DNA of 64,000 nucleotides, from NCBI GenBank assembly GCA_014338405.1, contig JTDE01001352.1, positions 40,687-104,686 of the forward strand. Direction: 5' to 3'. Each line of letters starts with the position of its first letter. The first letter of the stretch is position 1. The position numbers and the translations under genes are program-made. The stretch comes from Paragonimus skrjabini miyazakii (taxonomy: Eukaryota > Platyhelminthes > Trematoda > Plagiorchiida > Troglotrematidae). Shown piece by piece: positions 50,041 through 61,202 of the stretch. The notes beneath the pieces were generated by a model that did no database searches, was not told where the DNA came from, and saw nothing but the letters and a program-made list of their open reading frames with translations.

Positions 50041-50250
50041 ACACATCATATGGCTAAAGTTCCGATGGCGTTTGCCAACTTAAACCATTTGTGGCGCCGT
50101 TATAAGCTGTCTTTCGACAAAGATTCAAGTGTCACCGGACTACCGGTCTTGCTATACGACTAATAAAACTGACCCACTTGAACGGATTATAGTCACAGAG
50201 CGTCTGTTTTCGACCACCGGCCTCTCCGAGGCATTAATGGCGTGTAATAG
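50041..50250 (+). mobile_element. RTE thumb-region fragment
   Basis: At 50051-50155 the plus strand reads MAKVPMAFANLNHLWRRYKL then LPVLLYD, matching RTE 'ARI-x-KA-R-x-AFANLRHLWRRRDI...SVLLYG'. After a frame change 50203-50244 reads SVFDHRPLRGINGV, matching 'LxVFDHRCLRxI'. It lies downstream of the connector fragment at 48.9-49.1 kb in the same orientation with the RT core missing. Both may belong to one internally deleted copy. Confidence 0.65.
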
Positions 50251-51114
50251 GAACACTGCGTTAGTGGTGACAAAGTTCGCTGACGTGTCTTCGGAGCTAG
50301 CAGGCTACGTCGACCTCTGAGCATAATGGTCCTGTCTGACACACTCTGTCCGCTTGGACAAATATTACAAATGCCAACTCACCGCTGGCAGTGTTGCGTC
50401 CCATTTGTGATTGTTGAGTTGTGCTTGAAAAGAGAGTCTGTTGGTCAGTATATGCTTCGGGCTCGAAACAACAAAGCTCTGACGGTGAAAAATACATCTG
50501 TAGGGCAATCCTGACCGTTTCACCGGAGTCCAGAGCACAGGTGACACTTTTGGCTGAGGACGCTATCTGCCATGGTGAAAGCTAGGAGTTATTGACCCTC
50601 GTGTTACGATTCTCTGGTAATTCCAACTTAATTCATTTTTCTTTTTTCTCTCTGTATTTTTCCTTCCTCTCTTACGTAGTGCACGATTTTTCCTCGTTTG
50701 TAGAGGTACGTCTGTAGTTTATGCAGTTAATTCTGCTCAAAAAAACACAGTGAAACCCAAATGTTTACGTACCCAAGGTGTTACTCGATGTAGCTTATAT
50801 GGCGCAGATGCGTTACTTCACCTTCGGTCAAATTGAGCCAAAGCCGGTTATCTGTAACCTCGTTACGTAAAATATTAAAGCCTTTTCAGCAGCTCCTCAC
50901 TTTCTATCATACGACCACAATATACCAAATTTAAATATCACCAACATGTTATAATAGAGGAAAACCGGTCAACTGTGGCGTTAAGAGCAATAATAAAATA
51001 AAAGTCGGAGGTCTTAGAATGGAACCCTGCGACACACTGATTGTCGCACAATGCTAACCGAAAAATGCATCGTAGACATGGACAACAGGGTGGCAATCGT
51101 AAAAGTAAACTATT

Positions 51115-51257
51115 TGTTAGGGAGTCCATTTTTCCGTCCAAAACCACCTCCTTCCTCGAGAAAACGACTTCTAGAGAGTTCTACTCATTCCGATTGGTTA
51201 ACATCGCTTTATCGAGGAAGGAGGCAGTTTTGGACGGGAAAAATGGGCTCCTTAACA
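51115..51257. repeat. Long inverted repeat (about 53-base arms, 36-base loop)
   Basis: Left arm 51115-51167 and right arm 51204-51257 are reverse complements with only a handful of mismatches and one single-base gap. The central part, gtccaaaac..cctccttcctcga, is nearly perfect. The RNA or single strand would form a long hairpin. Frames on the plus strand (51041-51295) run through it and are unlikely to be genuine. It is either a fold-back or MITE-like element or a recent inverted duplication. Confidence 0.85.
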
Positions 51258-52139
51258 CTATTCGTACTATAACTATGGAGCTTCATGTACATTAGATGCT
51301 CCAATTCGTAGAAGACTTCAGAAAATCAAGTAGAGCAATATCAACTGGTTCGCCAACTCACATCTTCTGTTTCTTGGTTGTTCAACACGTACACGATGAA
51401 AGTGGCCAAAATCAGAGACATTGGGTTAGTTCTTTGAATTTTGAACGCGGTCATCAAAAAAAAGTGCACATCATCCGAAGATAAGAAACTCTAAAACAAA
51501 AAATGATGCGAAATAGACCCTCATCAATGCGGTATATGTACGAATACATTAACCTCCTGCAATTTGCCAGTTTGCAGAAATAAAATCTCTAAGATAAGGA
51601 ATGTTTGCAAACCAACTATTAATTGGAACAAAGTTATTTAACATATCAACGCTCAACGGCTGTTGTGCTTTGCTAATACTTCTGTTCAGTTTGTTCAGGT
51701 TCTGTGGTGTATTGTTCACTAGTTTCAGCATCAAAAACAGCGTCCGATACGATTGTTTATTTTCCTTCTGTATGTTCAATTTTGTCATCGACGAAACAAT
51801 AAAGCACTGTCACCGGTGCTCACGAAATCTCGATGTGGACTTCCTAACCGGTTAAAGACTGACGGTATTGACTACGCTAAAGAAAGTGTTGCTATTTGAC
51901 AAATAGTTGAGAGTGCGTACCGTAGCCTCTGGGTGCAAAATTCTTTTACAAGACTGCAGTGACTATGTAGATTTAATGTTCGAGATTGTTGACTGGTTTG
52001 TGCACTTACGAAGTTCGAACAGCGCCTGAGATACAGGGAATGAAGTGGAAATTCGAGTCTCTGAGGCTAAAGCGGTATTCATTCATTTAAGTCAACCCTG
52101 GCGGATGAAAGGCAAAACTCTGAAGCCAGGAGTCGCGCG

Positions 52140-52235
52140 TATAGCCGCCATGCTACTATACGGATGCGAAACTTGAGACGTGAACCGTCTTCATACGTAT
52201 TGCTATCGATGCGCGTTAGATCGCCTGCATCAGGC
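52140..52235 (+). mobile_element. RTE thumb-region fragment
   Basis: At 52150-52173 the reading is MLLYGCET followed by TGA where the element has Trp, from the conserved 'VLLYGCETWPLR'. It continues DVNRLHTYCYRCALDRLHQA, matching 'EDxRRLxVFDHRCLRRI'. This is separate from the 50.0-50.25 kb fragment because the same domain recurs. Confidence 0.65.
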
Positions 52236-52718
52236 TACGTCAACAGGTAAATGACTGTGAGGTTAGGACATGAGTGTCAAGCGATCGCTTCCGCCCGATA
52301 TGCAACACCAACTGCACTTAGATGGTCAGTGTTGTGTCCTGTTAGGTGTGCGCACACAGACTGCATGTTTGTGGCAGGCCCGTTCACATGATTCACCGTC
52401 CAGGACACGGTAGTGGGCCCGCCGCTTGCGCTTGTCTATGTCCGATTGCATCTGTCATGTGACTTTTCGGACTGGGCTAGTGAGCGTCAAAGTGCTCACA
52501 CTTGTGTGTTAACATTGTACGGCCTATCGCCTCGCCTCGCCGTACAGCCGTGTCGCTAGGCTTTGGTTACAGTATCTACCGTGCATATTTCATCCATGCT
52601 ACTGCTGCTTAACCGTACCTGTCTTCTACATTCCCTGTACGACAGCTGCATAATCTACTCGTTGCGGTACACGAGCTTCATTAATAACTGCCGTAGGACA
52701 CGCGAGATACAACAATCA

Positions 52719-52865
52719 ACAAAACGGGCCAGCTAGATGTTTGTCGCACCTAGCATATTTTATTGATGCCATAGTCAGCTGGCGTAAGGTGAGAGGTGGT
52801 CAGGCGATGACCTGGAGTTGAGACATGAAGTTAATTACCACAGGATTAGTCCCTTTAGGTTGGGT
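52719..52865 (+). mobile_element. RTE C-terminal fragment
   Basis: At 52783-52830 it reads RKVRGGQAMTWS, a stop, then DMK, followed by a remnant of the 'VGPSRLPGWGPRD' end (VPLGWVVIPPDNG). The first 80 bases match 28011-28092. It is probably the same copy as 52140-52235, the interval 52236-52718 being the expected thumb-to-C-terminus distance with decay. Confidence 0.65.
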
Positions 52866-54564
52866 TGTCATCCCCCCAGACAATGGTCGGTGAATGGAAA
52901 TAGAGAACAGACCCAGTGACGTGAACGCGGCTGTGATTTGGTTGTTTTGTCCGTAGAGTAATTGCAACTAATGACCTGAGGTAGTGAAAGCCTCAGTGAG
53001 ATTGACCGCCTTACCGGTGACAACATAATTTCACTTATAGCTCGATTGCTTGCTTTCCAGATACCGACAGCTTATTGTTGGAAGTGTGAGTTTAGACGTA
53101 CGTGCTTTTTAATATTCAAGTCCCATTCCTTGTTTTAATTTTGCATATTGTTTGCTTCATGGTTTTATGGCCGTTAAGCATAAGCGTGAGACACCTGTTT
53201 GTTGAGGTCAGAGAGGATAATACCAATTCTGATAGCAGTCCATATTTGTGGTCTAACAGTGGCTTGATCACTACCAGGGTCTGCTATATCCTTAGAAAAG
53301 AGTAGCTCTGCAACCGATAAGGGACATAGATAAGTTCCCAAGTCGCACAATGGAAAAATGGTCAACCGAGTTGTTAGAGCCGGTGAGAAGGGAAGTAGTA
53401 GTTTTCAATTCGAAAAATTCGCCCGAATTTGCTGATATCGTGAACTGGCTAAGCATATTAGGGAAACAAACTTTCTCAGTTAAGGTTACCTCTCTATTTT
53501 CAAATGTTTCACTCAGAAATAGTTCAGCCTTTTGATGGGAACCTAGAAAGTCGTCATATGACGGTGAAAATATTAGTAGAAGAATAAAGCAGTTGTTTCA
53601 TCGGTAGGTTTCTTGTTTCCGGTTGAGTATGCCAACCAAATGACTGAGTGATTCAGCGTAGACTCGGTGTAGATTAACCAGTAAGGCTTGATTATTCAGT
53701 GGAATAATTCCACTCTGTTCATAAGAATATACGTTGCACCAAGGGATCCCATTCACCTGAAGACTACTGCATTACTAGGGGGTCTTCCTGTGCCACCACT
53801 CGAATGAAACCATCCCAAGAAATTCAACTTGGGCAGCATGTTGTACGGAACCCATTTTACAGCTTTGCATCACTAATGCAATGTCTGGCCGACTGGAACT
53901 AGAAAATCTGTTCCAGTGGCACTCTGGAGAAGGAAAGGCAGTTCATATTTAACAGACTTATCAAGAACGGTCAGCTGGAACAGTTCGTCCATAAGTATAT
54001 GTGAAACAGCTCAAAATCACGTAAACTACATGTTGCAGCGAAACGCCAGTGTATAGATCATTGTCACTTAAAAGCCGTAACCCTCATAAACACATAAGCA
54101 GCGGACTTAGTGTAGTAGTTAGTTGCAGCCGACTTTCGCGTCCAGCTTAATTTTATGCTAATTCTGCATCCTCAACTGGAAGACAGATTGTCTGTTCATG
54201 CTACTACTTGAAATGTATACCAATTCCTTTCTTTCATGGAATGGGTCATATGGGCGATTACCTGTTTGTTTACACTCGGGAGCATCATTCAGCATGCTTA
54301 ACTAGAAGCTCAACTACCACCTACTCATCTTCCCACGTGACGCTATTAGTTTCAGTCAATCCCACGGACTCGTTCAGTTCGGCTTATCCCACCCAGTAGG
54401 TTCAATGAACACGAAATTAAAGGTTGCCTGTTAATCGATTAGCGCAGAGACCAGCGTCATCCGTTTGCACTCTCTTCCACGATAAGGTCGGACACCTGTC
54501 GAACCGTCGAAGTCCTCACCATCATCATTATAGACATAGTGTGATGGATTATCAAACCGGAGAT

Positions 54565-54876
54565 GCGAGTATTCCAACACTCAGCGGAATACCTCAACGC
54601 GGGGGAGGTACGCCCAAAAGCGAGGGGATCGGGGACAGCGTGGGCGACCTGATGAGTCATTGTTCAACTGGATCGGACCAACAGGCGAGAAATGGCAGGC
54701 AAAAGAGAATGGACGACGAAATCGGAGGAACGATTATTCCAACACTCGGAGGAATATCTCGACATGGTCGCAGAATACGTTCAAAGCCCACAGTGGATGG
54801 ATTGCGGGCAACACAAGCGACCGGACGAGCCATCGCTCAACAAGATCGGACCAACGGACGAAGAATGGCGAGCGTA
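54565..54876 (+). repeat. Two-unit degenerate tandem repeat (about 165-175 bases per unit), coding-like
   Basis: Unit 1 (about 54565-54705) and unit 2 (about 54728-54876) share tattccaacactc.g.ggaata near their starts (54570 and 54732) and tcaac..gatcggaccaac near their ends (54664 and 54837). In one frame unit 2 reads LFQHSEEYLDMVAEYVQS and ends IGPTDEEWRA, while unit 1 reads VFQHSAEYLN and, in another frame, ends IGPTGEKWQA. The reading across 54424-54900 is therefore repeat-derived and not a normal gene. The repeat runs directly into the dispersed repeat 54849-55069. Confidence 0.55.
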
Positions 54877-55069
54877 AAACCCCCCGATAGAAGGCGCTGA
54901 TCACACACATAAACTGGGCAGAAGTGCACACGACGTGTGAGCGGAAACCTGGGGTGTTGTGGACTGGAATTCTGATTAATAAACGCGAGCGCGCGCGTAG
55001 CATGGTGACGAGCGAGCTGGACAGTGAAGATTGTGCTTAATTGGACGCCTTTTCGCTACAATAGCAATA
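54849..55069 (+). repeat. Dispersed repeat, copy B (partner 28111-28329)
   Basis: See the partner for shared blocks. Here it carries ttaataaacgcgagcgcgcgcg, so the AATAAA-type box is better kept. It begins inside the second unit of the tandem repeat, so the two probably form one element end. Confidence 0.7.
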
Positions 55070-55327
55070 CATCAGTAGTTCTCACTGATGCTTAACTGCC
55101 ATACAATCATGGAAAAAACAAACCTTGTAGAGAAAGAGATAAGAAAAAAGAAGAGGAAAGAAGGACCTAACTACTAGAAATATCTTCATCCGTGGAATGA
55201 ACAGACCATGTATTTATTACCGCTAACCTGTCATCAACTTGTGTTCTGTATAATTAGCTTGACAGATAACTGTCGCAGTCCATTTCGCACTGACTCTGAC
55301 AATCACTTCAAAAATTCATCATTGCAG

Positions 55328-55379
55328 TGGATTTCACCTGCGATCAACCCGCTGTATTTGACCTGGTGATGAAACACCG
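55328..55379 (+). CDS. Candidate exon of an unidentified plus-strand gene
   Basis: Acceptor ..aaaaattcatcattgcag and donor CACCG|GTAAGAA bound 52 bases that read DFTCDQPAVFDLVMKH (phase 1 in, 2 out). Both splice sites are close to consensus and the peptide is protein-like. The family is not recognised and the exon is short, so a chance pairing of sites is possible. Confidence 0.38.
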
Positions 55380-58300
55380 GTAAGAACTTTGGTTGCTACA
55401 TACTCATCTGATGACTAGACTAAGTAATTTTATGCGGTTCGAACGGTACCTTCTAAATAATTTATCTAGCATCATAGTCATTCTTTGTGTGGCTTGGACC
55501 ATGAGCATTTCTCTTCTTTATTATCGCACTCATTGCCTTACTTATATTCGATAACAATAGTTGCGACGGTTTATATGTTTAATTTTCAATTGATGTACCT
55601 TGCAGAGAACTGGATGACTTCAGTCAATTCGCCCACTTTTGTACGGATATGAGATTTGCGTTCAGTGTAAACTGAGATCCTTAGAACGAAAAATTCATTA
55701 TATGAACACAATTTAAATCTGGAAATAGTTCTGGATAATCAAAATGATAAGCAACTGTTTCAAGTAGTTAACTCGTTATGCAATTGCGCATATCTGCCTA
55801 AATACACCTGCCCACTGCCTCCAAACAGCAAGCGTCATGAAAAAAAGTTTTGAACGTTTTCCGATAAGAACAAAGGTTGCCGGATACGTGAATGAAATGA
55901 ACATTGTACTCAAACTGTTACAGAAGTTCACCGCTCTATATCGTCAATAGCATTTTACTTTTTCAACTCGCTGTATCATTTGTGGGGACACAATGGATAT
56001 GGTTCAATTGATTGAGTTTGAAAGTGCACGACCGAGACCGCCGATTATGGAGGTTTTCTTTCCACTTTTGAGAATGTTCAAAGCACTGGAGTTCAAAAAT
56101 CCTAATGAACAAGCACGAAAAGTTGATTATCTGCTGTAATCAACGTTTAAATGAAGGTGGAAACCGAATAAACCTGGGAGGGAATCACCTATGAAATAGT
56201 TCATCAGACTGACAGGTATAACCGAGTTTAGGCTACAAGAGTACAATCTCTCATCCACGGATTTTATGAATCCGAGGAAAATCTCCGGTTAAACATAGTG
56301 AATTTGGAACGGCATCATCTTCTTGTGGACGTCATCAGCTAACTTACGTTATTCATCCACACTGCTGTACAAATAAATCCAATACCAAAACTATCTCCCT
56401 CTAAGTTCACATACCAAACAGGAAACAGATCAAGATTTTGGCTGTATAGTCACCAAATTTTTCACCAGCGTTCAAGGAGGTTGAAGTTATTGGTCCATTA
56501 TGAACACATAAATTGGCTTACACTGCAAAGCATACGTAGTCCATGGTTTTCAAGGCCACAGTGTGTCTATGTTTTGGTATGCTGAGTGCTTAGTTCAGTG
56601 GTGGTGGTGACTGTCAAACTCAACCAGCCGCTGATGTGTGATTTGCCAGAGATAATTTAATTCGGATCCGAATCAAGTGATAAGTGTTCAAAAGAAAACT
56701 GTACGTTCGTGAATAACACGGTTCGAGATGCACAGCAGTTCCAAACATCCTAGTGTAAATGATCGATGTGAAATGGTCACAAGCAGAAGAGAAACACACC
56801 CTCTAAGGATACCACAGAATGGAAATTTTTGTTCTCAATCATAATCATACCTCCACATCACTACTCTCATCGCGACTGTGACTAACAAAAATGGCGATTC
56901 GATCTAGACGTTCCGTACATGGAAGGACATAAGAATGCAAAAATGGATCGGATTGTATGGTGCAGTATATGGCGCGATGGCAAACAGAGTTGATCAATCA
57001 GAACAGATCAATTAAGCTTCAGTTTGTGGCACCGTGGTAGAAGATTATGTATGTGGAGAACAAACAATCGAGTAGTTTCCATACATCCAATGCAAAACGC
57101 TGCCACGATCCAGTTGTTTGATCATGTTCAAATTGATTCATTTAACCCACATATAATCGACCAGTCCTAATGGTCAGAATAAACACTGGGAACGGTCTTG
57201 GATATTTTTAACTTGCATTTCTAATAAATTTTTCTTATTTGAGCTGTAAATCAAGTGGTTGGCCCCGTGTGCATATACAGACACTCGGTTATCAAGAACC
57301 GCTGACGTGATCTACTTTAACTGATACACCTAAATTTGTTTCTCGCAAACATATCAGAGAGGTGAAGCTTTAATTCATGTGTCTGTATTGTTCGATCACA
57401 ATAATAATAATAATAAAAAATTATCAGACAACTTCCACCGAAGTCCGGTTTATCTTGCGTCTGATCCACTCTTCTTAACACCACAATTAAACCTTTGTAG
57501 TCATTCAAGATAACATAGTATGACTTCAAACAATGAGTCTACGGTTTAACATTAAGAGAATTTAAAACTTGCATTTTCCACTTTTTCATTCTTTGCTTTA
57601 TGAGCGGAAGATCACTTAATAATCTTTGTTGGTTCCGTACATAATAGATCAACGTTACTGTCGCGCTTTGTGGTTTTACTAACAATGATCGAAATCTGGG
57701 ATGGACTGACACAAAGCTTATAGCAACTTGACAACCACCATATATTGTCAAACTTAACAAAGTATCCATACATGGTTTTTGCTCTTCGTAAAGATGACAA
57801 ATAAACATGATTTCATTTTCTTGATTGCTACATCCGTTGGGTAAACCATCACACTAACTTTTAAATAAACTAAATATTTAAGAGCTTTATTGCCTAGCGA
57901 TTTCATTTGATCATGTAGATATACTGTCAGATGTTTGATGTATATGGTTCTTTGTCCATCGCTTAGGTTATGACTAACTCTCTTTCATATGATTCGTCAT
58001 GGAGTGTGTACGATAACACAAATACCACCATGTTCCTCGGTTATATTTGCTGGACTTCAAGAAAAAGGTTTGGTTATTTTGCTTAAGTTGCTCATGCATC
58101 TCAATGTATTGATTGAGCTTTCATTTGATTGTATTGCTACGAAAAAGATTAAAAACCGCAATAGATTGGTAAAGAGAATCTTGTCCTATCCATACGACAA
58201 TCTCTACATGTCCATCAACTGTACCGGGGAATTCACAAAGCCTGTGCTTCTTGCGAACTTCTGTCCATAGAGCTACAGTTCTTCTTAGTCGTCGACAGCA

Positions 58301-59923
58301 TTTTCAAAAAGTACACAAAAACGGCTACAGGTTATTCGTTTTTTTATCGCGCTGCCGGGTGCTTTGTTGTCGAATTGCACGTAAGACCCCTGGACCCGAT
58401 GGCTGAGTATCCATTCATCCATAGTGGTTAAAATACACTGTTGATACGATTGTCACCATTTGAAGTGAAAACGTTACAATCCACTTTACGGATACAACTG
58501 ATCATCCATACAAGCTGCTAATCGAATGATAGTGAGTTCAAACCAAGTGAGTTTTCACCTTCGGTTATCTGTTAAGGGATAGGGCTAAAGTAACCCACTT
58601 TCAAAGCCACAATTCCACATTATAAACTTTTTTGACCGGGCGGATACTGTAGTAATCTATCTGAGAAGTTAGGTCCGACAGCTAAATTTCCAATAATGGC
58701 CGTTGAACGTTTGCGTTTTGGGTGCGCTAGAAACAGTTATAAACGTGACCAAAATCTAGTACTTTCAATGCACATTTACACAATACAATGAAAGTTACCT
58801 TGCAGCCGACAGCCAATAAGCAGTAAGTCTCTGTCAACAGGTTCCACGTCTTCTCCTCTGTGGCTGAGCGTTGTAAACATTCTAGAAGGTTGAAATTTTT
58901 AAGTCAGCATAAACGAGTTGTCTTTAATGCTCAAAAAAAAATTTCACATTATTTTCGTTGAAATTTTGAAAAGTTGTATGTATATTACGAATTATCATAG
59001 TGTTTCGTTAGCGTTTTCCCAAAACCAGCAAGCTTTAAGTAGCTTGTTGACAAATGAAAGCAGATTTTCAAATAGACCATGAAAGTAGGCATCCAGTTTG
59101 AGATTTCCAAATTGCTTAGAGCTCGTCATTAGTGAATACGACTCACTGCACGATTACAAGGCTATCAAATAGTTTACAGAAACGTTTGTCACCGTATGTC
59201 GCAGATTTCTCATTTTCTGTTTCTGAATAACTGAACCTATGATATGACCACCAATACTTGAGCAAAACTGTGAGTTGGTCATGCAACGACATAGCGGTGA
59301 AATACGAAATCCTTGACCGTTCCGCTGATTAAACTGAGGAGATAACGCCTGCCAGGTTAAGGTCCTCAGTATCACCCAAACGCTATTCCGAAGGGCAATA
59401 GGCCGTAGTTAACGATGAGTCTGCATTCCCATCATTTCTAGTTCCTCCGTTTAGCCCTGGTCAACCACACCAAACTGGTCAGACAACAGATGCTGGCTAC
59501 TGCTGAATCGATTGCCATTCGATTACGCAATCCAATGTTGTGTTCACACACAAATTCATGAAAGCTCTGCAGTTGCTGTGACCAAAGGTCACACCATCAG
59601 TCCGCATGCCCATCCAAACTAGACCCGATAACTCTGTAACGTAATGGTGGATGGAATTTCAAACCACTCACCGTTAAAACTGGCTATTTGCTATCTGAGT
59701 AAGTAGCCTATAGAAGCTTAGAAAGTTTGTAACGCCCTACGTGATTCAACGATATTCTGCTAAACCTCTCTGTGTTGTTTACATACTGTTTTGATTTCGC
59801 TGAACCTATATGACTGTTTTGATATGATGACGAATTATCGGAAACAATTGTTCTTCATTGTTTTCTTCTTCCGCTTAGCTTTATTTTTCAATTTTATTCA
59901 GTTTGATAATGTTTTTCCTCCAG
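55380..59923. other. Region without a convincing gene
   Basis: AT-rich; possibly introns of the plus-strand gene suggested by the flanking candidate exons. A frame at 57989-58270 (plus, 94 codons) is hydrophobic and unidentified. A short (ATA)n microsatellite lies at 57400-57416. No other repeat or RNA gene was recognised. Confidence 0.45.
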
Positions 59924-59967
59924 GTTACTGTTGCGCTGAGAGACGGTCTAAATCACATTACTTTCCG
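59924..59967 (+). CDS. Candidate short exon of an unidentified plus-strand gene
   Basis: Acceptor ..gtttttcctccag and donor TTCCG|GTCAGT bound 44 bases reading VTVALRDGLNHITF (phase 0 in, 2 out). This is a tidy beta-strand pattern, better as protein than the longer overlapping frame 59791-60108. It does not join in phase with 55328-55379 or with the chosen reading of 61022-61202, so further exons would be needed. Confidence 0.35.
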
Positions 59968-61021
59968 GTCAGTATGAGAATATCTTTGGATGATATAGTG
60001 AATGAAGTATACGTCATTCATCACACAGTAGCGCATTCAGTGGCGCACAAAGTTAGTGTAGACTCAAGTCATATAGATATTGGGGTGAGAAGATGTGACG
60101 TTCAATAACGAGAATTCCAGCCTGGATGACCCTGATGACTGGAGCTGGTAATGGCAAGCGCCAAAAGTTTAGTGCACCGTGAAGCGATAAAAAAAAAACA
60201 ATAAAACCGACGAATTGTTTACGGGGAGATGTATAAAATCTCCCAACAATAAGCCATAGGAAACATCTGGTGGAGGAGAACACAGACCTCGATAAATCGA
60301 TTGATTGAGCAATGTGGAATCGAGACAGAGTTTAGGTACCAGACATAAAAAGACGAACTTGTGACTTTGGTGGGGACAAGACTAACATGATGTGATCATG
60401 CCAGGCTGTTACAAAAAATAATCCCCAAGTAGTTAACAGAAGTAATTAAAGATAAACGTTAGCTATACACAAAAGGGGATAGACAATCACTAGGACGTTC
60501 TTCACACGGATTCCCTTTTTATATGCGGAAACAAAATGGCAACACACCTGTGTGTGTGTTAAGGGACAGTACGGATCTGGGGCCAAATTGATGGTCCAAA
60601 TAAATTGTCCATCGGGACGAAAGAATAAGAACAAATCGGATGTTTGATGACTTGTCTCATATCATCCGCATATTTGATTACAAGCATGTGATGATGAGCT
60701 AGCACACAAGCAATATAAAGTGATAATAAGGATGAGGAGATTGCATCTTGTAGAACAACTCGACAGTTGAAGGTTGAATACCAGATATGTTCGGATTTTG
60801 AAGTAGTGTTTCTCTTTCGAGTCTTTAGTCTAAGAGACATATGTGGACGGTTTTAGATTTTCTACCATGGGACGACAGAATTGGAAAACTGGGCATACGA
60901 AAACAACCCAGGGTTGAGCGTGAACGACTGCATGATAATTGGTTTAATCCGTAGCGTTTACTAAGAGTTCGGGGATTTAGATTGTTATTTACAACTGAAC
61001 ATTACCCACATTTGATCGCAG

Positions 61022-61202
61022 TCCTTGGATTCAGATAAACTTTTCGATTGGCTCGCTTCGAAAGGAAGCATTAAACTCGAATGTGGTTAACACGTTGGTC
61101 CCACAAGTAAACGAGCCGGAGTACAAATTCCGATCCGGACAGCGATATGCACTATTGATGAGTTCTAATAAGAGCGAAACTCGTGAAGTGCTTCCATTCG
61201 AA
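61022..61202 (+). CDS. Candidate exon of an unidentified plus-strand gene, two readings at its start
   Basis: Donor TTCGAA|GTGAGT is consensus. From acceptor ..ccttggattcag (exon from 61035, phase 0) one frame stays open for 56 codons: NFSIGSLRKEALNSNVVNT, then EYKFRSGQRYALLMSSNKSE and REVLPFE. From the stronger acceptor ..acatttgatcgcag (exon from 61022) a different frame reads SLDSDKLFDWLASKGSIKLE and then meets a stop at 61087. Either the first is chance, or a frameshift (real or sequencing) joins the two. The family is not recognised. Confidence 0.42.

Noticed and set aside
54424..54900. 158-codon plus-strand open frame as a gene
   Set aside because: It is made of the two-unit tandem repeat and the start of a dispersed repeat, and its units have shifted frames relative to each other.
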